Shown one piece after another: positions 62,732-64,000 of a DNA stretch of 64,000 nt (position 1 is its first letter; every line of letters begins with the position of its first letter). The DNA is from Roseovarius sp. EL26. Lineage in GTDB: Bacteria > Pseudomonadota > Alphaproteobacteria > Rhodobacterales > Rhodobacteraceae. A program made the translations under genes and the position numbers. The notes beneath the pieces are model-generated. The model was not told where the DNA came from. It saw nothing but the letters and a program-made list of their open reading frames with translations, and did no database searches. Where the stretch lies: positions 2,157,606 to 2,221,605 of the forward strand of contig NZ_OUMZ01000007.1 of the NCBI RefSeq assembly GCF_900327775.1, in the 5' to 3' direction.

Positions 62732-63349
62732 ATGGCCAATGCTGCACCTTTGTCTTTACCAACCTGTTTCAATCAGGTCGAACCGCTAAGCGACAATCTC
62801 AGATTCATAGCTGTAGACGTAGAGACTGCCGGATATGACATCGCGAGCATCTGTCAAATCGGCCTGGCTTTTGTTGGGTTTGACAACTCAATTGCGACTT
62901 ACAGCACTTACATCGATCCTCGCACGCCATTCGCCGCAGGCAATACGCGATTGCATGGCATTGATGCTGCAACTATCAAGAACGCCCCCAAATTTGCAGA
63001 AATATTGCCTGACCTGCGTCCGGTTCTTGAGACATATCCGCTTATTCAACATAGCCGTTACGATGAGAAAGCCTTTGATGCAGCGTGCCGACTTGCAGGA
63101 CTTCAAGTGTTGAAGTCGGTATGGTCAGACAGCGTTGCCATCGCTCGCCAAGCCTGGCCGGAGTTGCGGGGCAATGGTGGGCATGGTCTGGCCAATCTCA
63201 AAAAGGTGTTAGGGCTTCAATTCAAACACCATGATGCTGGAGAAGATGCACGTGCTGCTGCCGAAGTTACTTTGAAAGCAGAAGCATCAATGGGGCGAAA
63301 AATCAGGCTGCTGAATGCCTCACAGCAGTTGGTCTTTGATTTTCTGTGA
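62732..63349 (+). CDS. DnaQ-type 3'-5' exonuclease
   Basis: About 205 residues: FIAVDVETAG (Exo I, Asp and Glu), a middle Exo II region around LIQHSRYDEKAFD, and HHDAGEDARAAAE (Exo III with His and Asp), so it is a DEDDh exonuclease. The C-terminus is short, so it is not a polymerase epsilon subunit with a polymerase-binding tail; a repair or RNA-degradation role is possible. ATG 62732 (MANAAPLSLP) is chosen; a TTG ten codons upstream is possible. Confidence 0.8.
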   Translation: MANAAPLSLPTCFNQVEPLSDNLRFIAVDVETAGYDIASICQIGLAFVGFDNSIATYSTYIDPRTPFAAGNTRLHGIDAATIKNAPKFAEILPDLRPVLETYPLIQHSRYDEKAFDAACRLAGLQVLKSVWSDSVAIARQAWPELRGNGGHGLANLKKVLGLQFKHHDAGEDARAAAEVTLKAEASMGRKIRLLNASQQLVFDFL

Positions 63350-63542
63350 TGCGAGAGGGCGACTTCGTGGGCCATAAGGCATCAGAACAACCATCAGCTC
63401 AAACTGAGGGCTCAAATTTCATGACAAATAGTACTTAGAATTAATGTACATGCTATGTGTATTTTATGGACGCCAAAGAGTCACATTCAAATATGAGTCA
63501 TAGTAAAAACAATAAGTTACATGAGGTCAAATGGGCAAACTC

Positions 63543-63812
63543 GGGTCCATTATCTATACATAAGGTGTACATTGAGCGGCTTCACAACGATGCTTTCGGG
63601 GTGAAGCCGTCTCTATTTGAGTATGGGGTTCGAGGAAATTTTTGGACGCGAAGATCACTCTTTGGTCACACGAAAAGCCGTACAAACCCTTTGTGGATTG
63701 CGTGATTAACGCACGAAATCAGAGTGTTAAATCCGTTCCCCAGGTGGCACAGCCTTAATGACCGCATCGAAGAAATGTTCTGCAGGAACGTCGAGAGCCC
63801 GGCTATGATGAC
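63543..63812. repeat. Direct repeat B, copy 2
   Basis: Partner of 51240-51510 in the same orientation, 12.3 kb away. Similarity starts at GGGTCC (63543) and ends in the XRE remnant. Confidence 0.85.
63727..63812 (-). pseudogene. XRE-regulator remnant (last 28 codons)
   Basis: Encodes SRALDVPAEHFFDAVIKAVP and the same GERI end as the regulator at 51424. Upstream of it the frame reads unrelated sequence. It marks the end of repeat B copy 2. Confidence 0.7.
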
Positions 63813-64000
63813 GGGCAATGTCTTGAGGTCGGCGGCACATGGCTTTTGCGCCTAAACTCCACCAACTTAGATAAGGAGACAGAATACCCATGGTAAGGGG
63901 GTCGGGAAGCAGTCTTTCGCTGCACCTACAAATCAAAGCTATGCAGAGGCGTTCTTTGTTAAATGCACAAGCTGTTTTCTCTGAATTTTACCAGAAGGTC

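Larger units (their letters stand above)
63350..64000. other. Right edge: repeat copy and unassigned sequence
   Basis: About 650 bp. It holds direct repeat B copy 2 with the XRE gene remnant, then about 190 bp of unassigned sequence to the edge. A short frame on the plus strand from about 63892 is open to the edge but shows no recognisable family. Confidence 0.4.

Noticed and set aside
63727..63936. New 69-codon gene at the right edge
   Set aside because: Its C-terminal part is only the remnant of the XRE regulator within repeat B; the rest has no support.

Overview
The window looks like a chromosome segment of a marine alphaproteobacterium of the Rhodobacterales (Roseobacter group). The signs are an adenosylcobalamin-dependent (class II) ribonucleotide reductase, a DUF1489 protein, a ProX-type prolyl-tRNA editing protein, a secreted protein with a VPLPA-type C-terminal sorting tail, and a high density of TRAP transporters and LysR regulators. 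This is inference from gene content; no rRNA is present.

Layout. (1) 1-16.0 kb is ordinary core genome: the 5' part of ffh, a methyltransferase, proX, a small EF-hand protein, two paralogous membrane proteins, a LysR/EamA pair, two outer-membrane beta-barrel paralogs around a peptidase C26 gene, an EF-hand/VPLPA secreted protein, an N-acyl-D-amino-acid deacylase plus D-amino-acid aminotransferase pair, and nrdJ. (2) 16.1-20.4 kb is a transition. It holds an odd tRNA-like gene with an encoded CCA end, a Lon-like AAA+ ATPase without a protease domain, palindromic AT-rich spacers, and a SoxR unit whose site lies in a 19-bp-spaced promoter facing a RidA-like gene and an arylamine N-acetyltransferase. 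(3) 20.5-43.5 kb is a catabolic island: XRE regulator-BCCT transporter-amidase-broken ureohydrolase; intact ureohydrolase-LysR-lone solute-binding protein-Crp; then two TRAP modules facing each other in mirror image (LysR | DctPQM, ureohydrolase, TauE -> <- TauE, M20 hydrolase, fused TRAP permease, TAXI binding protein | LysR). (4) 43.5-51.2 kb is a compact Tn7-like transposon, tnsA-tnsB-tnsC-tniQ, with candidate end motifs and a structured non-coding left arm but no visible cargo gene or Cas gene. (5) 51.2-63.8 kb is bounded by a direct repeat of about 270 bp. It starts with gene fragments (XRE regulator, metallophosphoesterase), then an 11-gene minus-strand operon read 61.4 -> 52.7 kb: dapA-like, threonine dehydratase-like, RidA, polar amino-acid ABC transporter, ureohydrolase, two SDR dehydrogenases and a PuuE-like deacetylase, with a LysR gene upstream. 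A DnaQ-type exonuclease follows.

How it works together. Four arginase/agmatinase-superfamily genes (three full-length, one broken), each beside its own transporter or binding protein and regulator, suggest that the island collects modules for importing guanidino compounds and splitting off urea. The amidase, M20 hydrolase, dehydratase, RidA and dehydrogenases would process the carbon skeletons or related N-acyl compounds. Substrates cannot be read from the sequence. The pairing of a ureohydrolase and an M20 hydrolase each with a TauE/SafE exporter makes sulfonates such as guanidino- or N-acyl-taurine a testable guess. Direct repeats, gene fragments and the Tn7-like element show the region was built by repeated insertion and recombination.
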